DNA of 64,000 bases from Choristoneura fumiferana (GCF_025370935.1 NC_133482.1:3336824-3400823); one strand, 5' to 3'. Numbered from the stretch's first letter, positions 44,901 through 56,568 are shown. A program made the numbers and translations. Notes: a model not told the origin generated them from the letters alone.

Positions 44901-47900
44901 TACTACTGTGTGCAAGAAAAGGTCCTGTCTCAGCATAAATTCGAACTCCTGGGTTCGAGTCGGCACTGGTCTTCCGGCGAAACCATTTCTATCGATCACA
45001 GCAACTGTCGTTCAACACGGCCTTACGGTTACGGAGTATGTTGAACGCAACCGTTGCGTTGCGTCGGACAGCGCCGTCCGGCGGCGAAAATACGTCTTTT
45101 TCACATTTTGATTTTTAACCACTTTAGCTTTTTTTCCGCGTTCAATATAATAATGGTTTCCGGGCGTTGTTGGGGCTGCCTCGATTCTGCAGCGCATCGC
45201 TAATGTTCGCGGAGACGCGCACCGATGGCTTTCACGCGCTCGTACGCCTCCTCTCAAGATTTCAAACAGGTGTGGTTAATCATCATCATCATCCCAGCCT
45301 ATATTACGTCCATGCTGGGCAACAGCCTCCCTCAGAACAAGAGGGCTGGGCATAGTTCCCACGCGGCCCAGTGCGGATTGGAACTTCACACGCACCATTG
45401 AATTGCTTCGCAGGTTGTGCAGGTTTCCTCACGATGTTTTCCTTCACCGCAAAGCTCGTGATAATTTCAATGTAATTCCGCACATGAATTTCGAAAAACT
45501 CAGAGGTGCGAGCCGGGGTTTGAACCCAAGACCCTCTGTTTGAGAGGCGATAGGTCAAACCACTAGGCCACCACGGCTTAATAGTAAACCTTAACGAGCA
45601 CGTGGTTGAAATAAATAAATCAATAGCTATGCACGTGATCCCTTATTAGGTATTATTACTAACATAGGTATATGATTTTGCAGGTGGTAGGACCTTGTGC
45701 AAGGTCCGCCCGGATTGCTACCACCATCTTGCTCGCTAATCCTGCCGTGAAGCAGCAGTGCTTGCACTGTTGTGTTTCGGCGTGGAGAGTAAGACAGCCG
45801 GTGAAATTACTGGCACGTGAGGTATCCCATCTTAGACCTCTAGGTTGGCAATACCCCTGGTGTTGCAGATATTTATGGGCGGTGGTGATCTCTTAGCATC
45901 AGGAGACCCACTTGCTCGTTTGCCATCCAGTCGAATAAAAAAAAATGTTTTGTAACTAATCATGGACTATGTCTGAATACAGAGCTTACTTATTATTATT
46001 ATTTAGCGGTCGGAGTTAGCAAGAGCGACAAATATGACGAGACATACTGTGGCCCGAGTGCCTTCTCTGAACCAGAAACGCGGGTCATGGCCGAATTCAC
46101 AAGGGAAAACAGCAAGAACTTAATGTACTACATAGCTTTTCACGCTTACGGGCAGTTCTTCATAATCCCGTACTCTTTTACGCCAAAGCAATTCGATAAT
46201 TACAATGACATGGTAAGTTAATAATATGGTGAAATGTTGGAGCTCGAAAGACCGTTTTAAAACCTAGGATCCTACATGAGAATCACCGTAATTATGTAAG
46301 TGTCTTATGTGTGTAACGGAATCTTCGAATTAGATTTCCACCAACGTCTTACGGTATTGACATGAAATTTGCCAATTGTACGTAGGTAGTCCTAATTACT
46401 AAACAATAATATTGTACTATTTAGTTGATCTGATGGTGAAGCTGGAAGCTAGGCACTGGAATTCCGAGACAGAACGACGTAATCTAGCCGTGTTTGGGCT
46501 CGTTAGAATCATCCTAGGGTGTAGTGTATTTTGATCTAGAATTCTATCCAGCATCTGAGGGGACGATAGCTCCCGTGGGTTGCACGGAGCGGGTTGACGC
46601 CTATTGAAAAATAGTAACAAAAAACAAAAAAAAGTAACAAAATTTGGAGTTGAAATAAAAAATACAAAAAAGACTCCAAAAACCAATCTTAATTTGATTG
46701 CTTAGTAACGACATCTCTAGTCCGGGTGAGCGGTTAGTTCCAATGGAATGCTGAAAGTTTCTCGATGAGGGCTACAGCATAGATGTCGTTAGTGTCGCTG
46801 CTTAAGTGACTAATTAAGAAACAAACAAGCTGAGATATGTGGTGCATAGGAGAAATTCGTGCCTGTACTCCTGTCCAGTGGTGGTGTAGTGGTATAGCAC
46901 GCGGCACGGAATGCCGAGGACCTGTGTTCGATTCCCAGCGCTGGTCTATTTTTTTGGTTTTTCTGTGCATCTGTTTCCGTTTGTATTTTCGAAATAGTAT
47001 GACCTGAAATAGTTTTACCTGCGCAGCCGCACCCGCTAAGTACACCCGCGCCAGCTAGTGTACCTAGGCCCTGACATCGGACTAGTCAGGCAGGGGCACG
47101 TATCAAAATTTTAAATATCTATAGTTAACGCATTCACTGTAACCGACGCACATATGCGATTTGGGAATTTCGCCCAGTGCCGGTGTCATAATTATTCATA
47201 CATTTTGAACGCACATGTGCGTCGGTGGCACCTGTGGAAGTCAGGTGGCAGTGTATGCGTTAAAATATCGACGGTCAAAATATCGAACATAAACAAACCT
47301 TACCTACTTTAGATATTTTGACCGTCGACTTTTTAACATTAGATATAATATAATTAATTTTCGATATACAGATACGTCCCCTCAGGCAGTTATATATAGT
47401 TTATCATTATAGCGTATTTTTAGTTTTATTAACAATTATTATGAATTTTCAGGTGAAATTGGGTTATCATGTGGCAGCAAAAATACACAAAGAATACAAA
47501 ACTGAATACACTGTAGGCAATGCATACTCATGTGTGGGTTCGTATATTTTCGACTTATATTTCTTAGCAACAGTTCTAATCAGTTCTAATAGTATAAATA
47601 AAATCTTATAGTACCATCGCCAAATAAGTGGTCTATCAATTTTTAAACAAGTTCCTATCAAATGAATATGTCACTAAAGTCGAACTTTCAAGTTACAGAC
47701 ACGTCTATTGGCTTATTGTTTTATGACATTTCAAACGATTATCAACTTTGGGGTGGTAGACCACATATTTGGCTGATGGTACCTAATAATAAATATTTAT
47801 AATAATAATAATAGACCGTACCATCCTCAGCAATAGACCCGACATTACACTCATTCAAAAATCTACTAAATACCTTATAGATATCGCCGTTCCCAACACA

Positions 47901-50900
47901 CACAACCTTAAAACAGAAACACACAGAAAAAATACAAAAATACATACCGTTAGCAGACGAAGTCAAACAGATGTGGCACCAAGAAGTCGTCAAAATTATC
48001 CCTATCATTATTTCCTCAACCGGCGTTATCCCAAAAACCCTAAACACAGCACTACTACACTATACAATACAATATTTTGGGGACACATCTGGCGACTGTC
48101 AGTCTGTCAGTCTGTCTGTCAGTCTGGAGACTGGAGATTTTGCAGGTGGTAGACCCTTGTGCAAGGTCCGCCCGGATTGCTACCACCATCTTACCAGCAA
48201 GAGCTCGCTAATCTTGCCGTGAAGGAGCAGTGCTTGCACTGCTGTGTTTCAGCGTGAGAGTACACAGCCGGTGAAATTACTGGCACTTGAGGTATCCATC
48301 TTAGGCCTCTAGGTTGGCACGCATCTACAATACCCCTGGTGTTGCAGATGTTTAACCGGCGGTGATCCCAACCACCAGGAACCCACTTGCTCGTTTGCCA
48401 TCCAGTCGAATAAAAAAAAAAGACACTGTTTTTCCAGCTCGGAATCATGGACTGAGTCTTCTTTCCAAATTTTGTTGAAATCGGAGAGATAAACTCAGGG
48501 TACAACGGTAGATAGAAATGCCAATTTGGCTGATGGTACATTTCGTTCTAAAAGTTCAAAGAATGGAAAGAATAGGCTAGTTAAAAAAAATGAATTACTC
48601 CATCAGTTGGATAATTATAAAATATTTAACGCGTATTTTTTTCTTTTGTCAATTAAACAAAAAATATGAAGATATCGGTTTAAGTTCCGCATAACGTTAC
48701 GCATTTTTGTTTACAGATGTCCTTTTTTTTCAATTTCGGAAAAAAATATGGCTTTTCCTATTCAGAATCAAGAGCACAATCGATTCCGATAGTTTAAAAA
48801 AAAATCCCCATTTTTTCATATTTTTTTTGAGTCAGTTGTGTCACGCCCGTGTGTATGAAAAAAACGTAAAAAAACTGTCATTTTTTGGGGAAATTTTTTA
48901 AGCTATCGGAATCGACAGTGCTCTTGATTCTGAGTAGGAAAAGCCATATTTTTTCTAAAAGTGGAAAAAATAAATAAAGGGACATATGTACGCGAAAATG
49001 CCCTACGACGTAATACACTTCTGAGCACGGCGTGACTTCCGACTTCCGAACTTTGACGGGCTTCATTTTTTTATTTGTCTGTCAAAAGGAAAAAAATACG
49101 TGTTCAATATTTACTGATAATTGAACTGACGAACTAACAAAATGTTTGTTGTCAGATATTAAGCCGAGTTTAGACTTACAAGAAAAATCGTGCAAGTTGC
49201 ATTACATTGCGAAGCCGTAAAGCCAACGAGTTTGCAGTGGTCAATCGAGCGTCGCAATGTAATGCAACTTGCGCGATTTTTCTTGCAAGTCTAAACTCTG
49301 CTTTATAGATTACGCGTGCTAAGCCGCGGGTCAAGCCAAGTGTTATTAAATAATAACTTATAATAATACTGACTATACTTGGTTTGTATAGATATTTAAT
49401 TAAATGTAAACAAAACGAAAGTCAGTTGGTGTCTTAAATATTGAAATTCCCCATTTTTTAAATCCTCGAATATACCAAATCTGGCAGCTAAAGTTTGTTT
49501 ACATTTACTTAATTACTTCAACATTTGAAGTATTATAACTAGAATAGAATAGAAGACATATATTCACATTTACAAAGACACACAAATACAACAAATATAA
49601 AAAAACAACAATTAACAGCAAACACAATAAAAACAAAAAAAAAAAAAAATATAAAATTAAGTATATGATTTTGTGTGTCCCCGCAAGAGTGAAACGGCCG
49701 CTGACTCAGCATTATGCTGAGGCGTTAGACGCCTGCAGCGCTGATATTATGTCAGAACCGTCTGTGACTCACGGAATGATACACAAATATACTCATATAA
49801 ATAAAATTAAGTCATATAAATATATTTTATTGTAAGTAAACAAGAAATAAATAAACTATAATAAACATATAAGTAAAAAAACTAAATAATAATACCTACT
49901 AACTAACAAAACTAACGTCGCGGTAGCCTTATAATGTTATAATAAATATGTTATAATGTAATAATATAATGGTAGCCTATTTGAATAAACATTGCTTCTC
50001 AATGGAAAGCAATATTACAGGGTATAATAATAATTACAGGGTACTTGGCATCGGGTTCTAGCACGGACTGGGTGAAGAAAGCATTTAAGACAAAGTTAGT
50101 AAAGGGGAGGGGGGTGTTACTGATGCTTTTTCTTTTTCACAATGCGAATAATATGGATTATAGGTAAATTATCAAGAGCTCGGAATGATTGAAAACTCAA
50201 AATAGACTATAAGCTCTCGATAATTTATGTTATCTGTAGACACTTTTTTTGGTTTGAATATTTTTGTACGCAACTATACTCTGTTCCAACGGCAGGCGAA
50301 AAAACTAACATTGAAGAAGTATTGCATTTTGTCCGATGCACTCGTTTATCGTTTGCTCTTAGTACAAACTTTCAAAGTATGGGTTTTACGTAGGTAGTGG
50401 TCACTCAAGACAATAATAGTTATTTATGCAACTGTATCGTAATAGGGGTCCTTAAAACATCAGTGTTATGTTAATATTAATAGGGTCACATGAGTGTTTT
50501 AAGGCCTAATTACGTACAGTTGCATACAATATTTTATCTACATCCATATACATATTCAATCCTCTATCATGTGTTCAAGAACCATTCAGAATGACCTGCA
50601 TTAACGACAACTAGGTAGATATGTCTGCCCCACGATCTGCGCCCGTTGCGCGCGCGACGACATGCTGCTGCTTGTACGCGCGGCGCGGCGCGCCCCGGTG
50701 CCGTAATGGTGTATGAAATCTGATTACGATACAGATATCTAGAATAGAATGTAATAATAGAATCCAATGTCGTAATGCTGGTCATTATCTATGGTTTTTG
50801 AACGCATAATGGAGGATGGGTGTACCTAGATAAAATTTGTTGTGTCATGTTTTAGAATGACGTTCAGAGTGCGAAAGGTTGTCCATAGCTTTTTCGCCTG

Positions 50901-51176
50901 CCGTTGGAACAGGATACATATTTTTGTATAGTACAGAGTTTTTTTTTTAGATATGTGGTAACAATGGAACTCCGTGATACTGGCACGTATGCCTTTGCCC
51001 TGCCTCCGGAACTGATACTGCCAACCTGTAGAGAAACAATGGATGGCATGATAGGCATGTTCTCGCCCACGGAACCGTTGAGTGAATTCAGACCAACCAG
51101 CAGTTGTCAGCAGTGCCAACCGAGCTTTATGGTCAAAAGATTTGCTGTTGTTTTTTTGTGTGTCAGTTTCATATGA
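41925..51176 (+). CDS. Carboxypeptidase paralog 3, M14A zinc carboxypeptidase
   Basis: Eight exons: 41925-42205, 42830-43042, 43951-44143, 44515-44590, 46007-46212, 47453-47537, 50040-50094, 50951-51176, same phases and sizes as paralog 2, 443 residues. Signal peptide about 1-18; propeptide with a basic Tyr-Ile-Arg-Arg-Lys site near 104-108. The catalytic set is complete: His175-x-x-Glu178, Arg234, Asn246-Arg247, His300, Tyr352, Glu375. The residue after His300 is Ala instead of Ser; Thr stands at the 255 position, so A-type preference is the likelier guess. Sequons Asn-Tyr-Thr and Asn-Leu-Ser lie in the propeptide. It has a Cys-rich stretch (Ser-Cys-Gln-Gln-Cys) and then a hydrophobic C-terminal tail. 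It would remove C-terminal residues from peptides outside the cell, probably in the gut. Exon 6 uses a weak donor (GTTCGT) and exon 7 has two close acceptors. Introns are longest here (up to 2.5 kb) and full of transposons. Confidence 0.92.
43063..43310 (-). mobile_element. tRNA-derived SINE, degraded, in intron 2 of carboxypeptidase 3
   Basis: Contains 'cccactgctgggcacaggcc' and 'gatgttttccttcaccgtga'. The tRNA head is lost after about 43290. Same family as 14340-14652. Confidence 0.75.
43800..43915 (+). mobile_element. LINE 3' end in intron 2 of carboxypeptidase 3
   Basis: Reads 'aaagcgctggtagtttataa' and 'gtgcccattgcggcctattt', and ends 'gaataaatgatttgaatttg'. The reverse copy is at 8970-9145. 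Confidence 0.7.
44216..44412 (+). mobile_element. LINE 3' UTR in intron 3 of carboxypeptidase 3
   Basis: Contains 'tgtaccggggcaccatgccg' and ends 'gaaataaatgaatttattat' with a (TTA)n tail. A short relative of the end lies at 59185-59215. Confidence 0.6.
45281..45578 (-). mobile_element. tRNA-derived SINE, near full length, in intron 4 of carboxypeptidase 3
   Basis: Same family as 14340-14652, with the tRNA head at 45578-45505 ('gggtttgaaccca' on the plus strand) and the CAT tail at 45281. Many single-base losses in the body. Confidence 0.85.
45670..45944 (+). mobile_element. Retroposed poly-A repeat in intron 4 of carboxypeptidase 3
   Basis: Forward copy of the 7890-8167 family ending 'ccatccagtcgaataaaaaa', about 60 bp before exon 5. 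Confidence 0.8.
46637..46990 (+). mobile_element. Pseudo-tRNA SINE-like element in intron 5 of carboxypeptidase 3
   Basis: Tail segment 46637-46690 ('aaatacaaaaaagactcc'), then a spacer, then core 46873-46947 with 'gttcgattcc', then 'ggtttttctgtgcatctg'. Rearranged compared with 8714-8969. Confidence 0.6.
47125..47263. mobile_element. TIR MITE (~139 bp)
   Basis: 'ttaacgcattcactg' at the left is inverted as 'cagtgtatgcgttaa' at the right; inside, 'gacgcacatatgcg' opposes 'cgcacatgtgcgtc'. A second short palindrome follows at 47265-47337 ('cggtcaaaatatcga' against 'gatattttgaccg'). Confidence 0.8.
47811..48060 (+). pseudogene. LINE reverse-transcriptase C-terminal fragment in intron 6 of carboxypeptidase 3
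   Basis: Reads Asn-Arg-Pro-Asp-Ile-Thr-Leu, then Tyr-Leu-Ile-Asp-Ile-Ala-Val-Pro-Asn-Thr-His-Asn. After a frame change it reads Pro-Ile-Ile-Ile-Ser-Ser-Thr-Gly-Val-Ile-Pro-Lys. These are the conserved C-terminal blocks of a non-LTR polymerase family common in insects. At least one frameshift; the upstream part is missing. Confidence 0.8.
48130..48419 (+). mobile_element. Retroposed poly-A repeat in intron 6 of carboxypeptidase 3
   Basis: Copy of the 7890-8167 family, preceded by a (gtct)n microsatellite at 48096-48125 and ending in an A run at 48411. Confidence 0.8.
48720..48975. mobile_element. Fold-back element in intron 6 of carboxypeptidase 3
   Basis: 'atggcttttcctattcagaa' is inverted as 'ttctgagtaggaaaagccat', and 'cgattccgatag' as 'ctatcggaatcg'. 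Arms of about 60-100 bp. The open frames on each strand are mirror images of one another and are not genes. Confidence 0.8.
49161..49304. mobile_element. Complete fold-back MITE (~144 bp)
   Basis: 'aagccgagtttagacttaca' is inverted as 'tgcaagtctaaactctgctt'; inner arms 'gttgcattacattgcg' and 'cgcaatgtaatgcaac'. One-armed relatives are in both large duplicate blocks (8209-8332, 21980-22088). Confidence 0.85.
49372..49545. mobile_element. Diverged copy of the intron-1 MITE
   Basis: 'ctatacttggtttgtataga' and 'aaatgtaaacaaa' at the left, 'ttgtttacatttacttaatt' toward the right. Same family as 26769-26992. Confidence 0.7.
50281..50912. mobile_element. Inverted-repeat-bounded element filling most of intron 7 of carboxypeptidase 3
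   Basis: 'ctgttccaacggcaggcgaa' at 50281 is inverted as 'ttcgcctgccgttggaacag' at 50893-50912. Inside, 'gtccttaaaacatcagtg' opposes 'gagtgttttaaggcc', and a CpG-rich patch lies at 50640-50705. It ends 38 bp before the last exon. Confidence 0.75.
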
Positions 51177-51181
51177 TTTTG

Positions 51182-51187
51182 AATAAA
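51182..51187 (+). promoter_or_regulatory. Poly(A) signal 5 bp after the stop codon of carboxypeptidase 3
   Basis: AATAAA begins 6 bases after the TGA at 51174-51176, giving a very short predicted 3' UTR, like paralogs 1 and 2. Confidence 0.65.
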
Positions 51188-51189
51188 AA

Positions 51190-54041
51190 AAATTACTTAT
51201 TTATGTACTTTGATTTTTTAGTACTTAATAGAAAGAAGATGAACAATGACTTTTAATGATAATAATGATGTTTATTATAAAATATTTATAAAATAAGTAA
51301 CAGGGAATAACAATAAAATACAAAACAATACCCTTTATCGAAACCACAAATCAATATAGTAAATTAACAAAAAATAAAAAAGTGCAAGGAAGATAGGCGG
51401 TCTTATCACTTAAAAATGACTTCTTCCCGACAGCCATTTTACTGAAAAATGCGCAACCTAGGTAATATTGAAAATTTATTCGTTTCTCTGGAAGTACAAA
51501 AAAGGTGAATTATTATTAGTATGAATTGAAAGGAACTGAAGGAACTTCATATTAGAAATGATCAGCATCCGACTTCCTTAATTTTGTATAAGATATACCA
51601 CATTGCAGCCATCACGGACACTTGTAAGTAGGTACTTTTTGGGATCATAATCGCCTAAAAGGTGAATATGGATTACAGTCTAAGAAAATTATGTTATCTT
51701 ATAAAGATTATGACAAATTAACAAGTCATTATTTTATAAGATAATGCCATGGATTATCAAATTGTGTAATAATACCGCAGAAATATATGTTACATCACCA
51801 TATTGGCCGTTAAGGGTTTTTAGTGACATAATAAAAAAAACTTTAAATTAAGAATTAATTTTATATTCAAACGGAAGTGTATCGCGTGGGAAATTGTAAT
51901 ACAATTTTATTCAAAAATTTAGCTGTCATAATTTATTTTCTACACCCAAACCAATTATGTAGTAAAATTTATTGAACACAAATCATCTAATATCACGAAT
52001 TTCATATCAAATTCACTTGTTTTTGCGTGATAAATGATATTAAATCAGCGATTCTTAATTTCAACAGAACAAAATAACATCTGCCTGCCGCTCGGTAATG
52101 TTATGGCAGCGAAAATGATGTTATCAAAGGTGGTAATATGAGTAATGATCCGTGTAATCGTTTAGGCGTCACGACAAATCATCATATGACGTGATCTAGT
52201 GCCATTTATTTCGGTAACATCACCCATTATAAGATGAGCCGGCTCATTTCAAAGCAAGACTTCAACTTCTAACAAACCTACAGCCTCTGGCAGGCCAGGT
52301 TCAGCTGGACAGTAGTTACCATCGTTAATGGCATGAGTATCGCTTTGGATATCGGCGTCTGAATTAGAACGTTCTACGGGTTCAACTATGGTGGATTTTA
52401 GTTTGTCTGCCTCGTAATTGTCCAGTTTTTAGGGCGTTGCCTTTCCTTTTGTATGAGAATTAATTGCTTATTCCTGTTTATTGGATTGTAACTTGTGTCT
52501 TAATTACTTATAATTCCTTCTGACGAAGGCAGATTCTTTCCTTAGATTGCGGTTTACGATCTACATGCAATCCTACTATTACGTCGCTATTAAACCTTTC
52601 TGCGAACCTTAGATTGCCTTTAGTTATGTTATCAAAGATCGTTAAAAAACCAGTAAATTTTGTTTATATCATCTGGGCATCTGGGCCGTCTGGGCCATTT
52701 TGTTTATATCATCAGACGGCGAGTGCGGGAGCCCTGGGTCACACAAGAACTTGTGGCCCTTTTGGATTTTTTTTTCTACTACGAGTGCTATTTTATTTAT
52801 AATACACGTAAAAATTATATAGGTGAGTATGATTAAAATACGAGATTTGTTTTGTATAACATCTTTTAGTATAACTTTTTGTCAGATCAAAATATATTTA
52901 TCCTTATGGTAAAGACGGTATTGTATGCCATTTAACAGGCTGATCTACGCTGTTACTAAATATTTGACCTAATGAAATGTAATTTAATTTTATAAATCAA
53001 TTAATAAATGAGATGGGCCTTTTAAGATTGGCTCTGGCTTTATTCATTTAAAAATCCGAGTTCCTAAGAGATCGTGGTTGGAAATCTGAAAAATACCTTA
53101 ATACTGTTCGACAGCAAATAAACATATTAAGATATAGTACCGGGTAACTCAAGTCTTAAATCGAGATTAGCTCTTCTTAGCTTTCGTGTTTCGGGCTACT
53201 TTGTTTGAAACATGTCGAGCTAAACTTGATTTAAGGCGTGAGTTATCCGATACTATATATCATTTAATACGAGCGAGTCTCACGGTAGTTTCATGTTCAA
53301 AATAGCAAATAAACATTTTAAAATAAACAAGACAGATAGAGAAAGAAAGAAAATGACAAACATTTGCTTGCACAAATTTAATACATACAAGTACGCAATT
53401 TCTGAAAATTTCGAGTTTTAAACTACCTATTACGGATCGAAAGATAGTATCGTAGTCTTATGGCAGATAAACATATAGACGAACAATTACAGAGAGACGG
53501 ACCTAATAGGGTCCCGTTTAGAACCCTTCGGATACATAGCCCTAAAACCTAGTCATAAATCCCATTGGATTTTAAATTTAATCAACCTCTGTCTCGTTAG
53601 CTTAATGATTACGGAATACGAATTAAACTACAATTTTAAAGACACAGCAGTATTCTTGCCAAGGCTCGGGCACACTTAAGTGTCCTCCACTACTTGGACG
53701 CTTTACAATGGCGTGCTTAATTTATGATTTTAACCCAGATTTTCTAGTTTTGGAAACGACGTTTTCAAGGGTGGTTTTCACAGCGATTGCGGAGTGCTTC
53801 CCATTTGTTCCATAGATCTGTGACGTCATGGTACAAAATAGGATCTATTTACCCAAATTGTTCTATAATACTAGCTTTTCACCCCAGCCTACTTGCCAGT
53901 GACGCAGTAGAACAAAGTGAGTCTTTTCCCATACTGTTCCATTATGAAACAAAAGTGGCGGTTCAAATGGCCAGTGAATATAGCAATAAATTAAAGAGTT
54001 TTTCCTAGCTTAGATAAACGTAAATAGACTACTCGCTTTTT
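51190..54041. other. Intergenic, nothing recognised
   Basis: AT-rich sequence without exon-like frames, clear inverted repeats or known tails. Short matching phrases flank 52655-52710 ('tttgtttatatcatc' twice, about 40 bp apart). Confidence 0.5.
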
Positions 54042-54365
54042 AGGGTTCCGGAGCCAAAATGGCACAAACGGAACCCTTATAATTTCGCCATGTCTGTCTG
54101 TCTGTCCGTCCGCGGCTTTGCTCAGGGACTATCAATGCTAGAAAGCTGTATTTTTGCACGGATATATATGTAAACTATGCCGACTAAATGGTATAATAAA
54201 AAAATTAAAAATATTTTTTTTTAGAGTAAGTACCTCCCATAGACGTAATGTGGGGGTGATTTTTTTTCTCATCCAACCCCATAGTGTGGGGTATCGTTGG
54301 ATAGGTATTTTAAAACCATTAGGAGATTGCTAAAACAATTTTTCGATTCAGTGATTTTTGCTACA
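54042..54365 (+). mobile_element. Partial dispersed repeat
   Basis: Starts 'agggttccggagccaaaatg' with a (gtct)n run at 54089-54105 and 'gggactatcaatgctagaaa', matching 1548 and the reverse of 33331-33980. It stops before the 'ggccaagagcgt' end. Confidence 0.7.
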
Positions 54366-54826
54366 CCCCTTTTTTGCATGGAAGGTTCGAGACGGTGGCT
54401 TAAATTAAATGTTCTAAACAAACAAAACACAATCCGCATATCGAAAAAAAAATGCATTAGTACGACATCTGGCGGCCGTCCAAGCTGCGATCTGATTGGT
54501 GTAATTGAGTAGTCGTTGTTTCTGTAAATTGGAGTACGGTAAAAATGGTCTGATGCTTGGAAATTGGTATAGCTACGCTAGAAATATTACTTTGGAGTCG
54601 TACGGAAACCACGAGTGTGCGGGCGTTACGGTTCCTCTACGGTACGGTTTAGCACTCTTCTATGGCCCGGAGGAAGACCATGCTGGTCTTGCTGGACCAT
54701 GCGACTTTTTAATAACGGCAACACTACTTTCTTTTTTTCTCTCAGAGTCATATCTTCAATTGGAGAAGCAATCTTTGTCCAGTGCTCCCTGAGCAACTAC
54801 GGTAAACTAATTTATTTCCTTCCTTG

Positions 54827-55117
54827 TCAGAGTGGTCGTGGTTGCGCAGACGAGGTACACGGAGAGATGTTCGGTGGGTCACAGACCTTTTCGAGGACAG
54901 CCCTCTTAGCAATGTGCTTCCATTTCTGCCGGTTAGAGGCGTTGCGAGTACACTGGATCATGGTGGACTCAGTAGCTTTTTTAATCAGGTCAGTCCAGCG
55001 AGTTGGTGATCGGCCGCGTGCCCTCTTGCCTTCCACCTGCCCCTGAACCACCAATCTCTCCATTGAGTTCTCATTTCTGGAGATGTGACCAAAGAACTTC
55101 AGTATTCGTAATTGCAC
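54827..55117 (-). pseudogene. LINE reverse-transcriptase C-terminal fragment
   Basis: A 96-codon open frame reading Phe-Gly-His-Ile-Ser-Arg, then Leu-Val-Val-Gln-Gly, then Gly-Lys-Arg-Ala-Arg-Gly-Arg-Ser-Pro-Thr-Arg-Trp. It ends with Arg-x-x-Trp-Lys-His-Ile. This is the standard end of insect RTE/CR1-like polymerases. Upstream domains are absent, so it is a 5'-truncated insertion. Confidence 0.85.
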
Positions 55118-55119
55118 AG

Positions 55120-56537
55120 CGTAAACTAATTTATTTACTTAGTAAAAAAAACTTGCAAAACGTTAACAGTAGTGTTCAGTCAAATTAAACTAAAGTTTGA
55201 CTGGCAGAGATACCTCCAGGGATAAGTCCGCCTTTGTACTTAACACTTTTTTTCTGTAACCTTTTTGTTTTTCCTTTTTGTACAGTAATGAGTATATAAA
55301 CAAACAAACAAACTAATTCGTCAATTGATAAAAATAATCTTTTATCGACTTAAAACATCTTGTTGTTGTATGCCTAGAGAGAGATCTCTATTATAGCCTC
55401 TCCCTAGAAAAAATAACCGCACCAAACACTTTTTGACTCTTAAACTCACTCTTCGTTGGACTCTAACTGATTGCTCTTCTCATTTCCTCAAGGGTTCACT
55501 AGTAGAGATCCCTTAAAGGGATAAGTCTTCCTTTGTACAAGTTTCTCAAAATTTGACAATTCGCATCTTTAAAAGAAAACTGAAATAATTCGAAATATTC
55601 ATATTTCCAAAATAAACTTTAAATACAAAATTTAAATACGTTCGTCGTGCAGTACGACTACCACGTTGTCATTTTTGTGGATTCCCATGGGAATTTGTTA
55701 AAAAAAAATAAAAAAAAACGGAATTTTGGTTTGACTACCAGATCTAAGTACAAAGCTGCGGGTAAAAACTAGTTAAGTCATAAAATTGCCGTGTAGCTCC
55801 ACCGGCAGCCTACACGCCATAAGGTATGAAGAGAAAAGTAGTTTTATTTTTACGTCAAGCATAAAACTTTAGAAAACATTGCTTTCTTTTTAGATAGGTA
55901 AGTAGGTAAATATCCTTTTTATAGGTAAGAAACTTGGTGTTTTATGAGCCTAGATTTACTTATAATTTAGTTGAATCGGTGGCTTCTTGTGTGTAAAATA
56001 GGTAAGGGTTCTCTATAGTCTTTAGTCTTTTTTTCAATCGTAGTTCGAGATAGCTTTGTTGTAACAAACTTTTTACAAGGTTTTTTTTGCCATGTTACCT
56101 ACTTGTCTTCAATTCTGATATCAATCTGATACCGTCGGGCTTTGTCAGGTGACAGCCGGAAGTCACTAATATAGTCAACATACCACAAACAGGACTTATC
56201 GCGCTAAAATACACGAGTAATATTTACCTCGACGCTTCGACCACATTACAGTAACCGTGGTCACGCTAGAATCAGAATATTTTTTATTGCAAAAACTGGC
56301 AACAACTGTGTAGGTACAATGGTGTTATACTTATAATAGTAGTTTGACTCTAAGTGAAAATCACGAAAGTTTTTTTTGCAGTTAGTGTCTTTTGGATATC
56401 ATTTGACGACATATTGCAATACGCGCTTGCTGTAAATTAGATGACAATAACCTATAGATATATGTATATGTACAACAGAAACTTATCCGTATAGGATCCG
56501 TTTTGAAAAAACATAGTAAGAAGGCTTTTCATTTCGT

Positions 56538-56568
<31 letters not shown>

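Noticed and set aside
45012..45257. 81-codon minus-strand frame in intron 4 of paralog 3
   Set aside because: Arg-rich frame caused by a GC-richer repeat patch; no similarity recognised.
54505..55009. Overlapping plus-strand open frames of 60-143 codons
   Set aside because: They lie opposite the LINE polymerase fragment on the minus strand or in low-information sequence, with no family resemblance.
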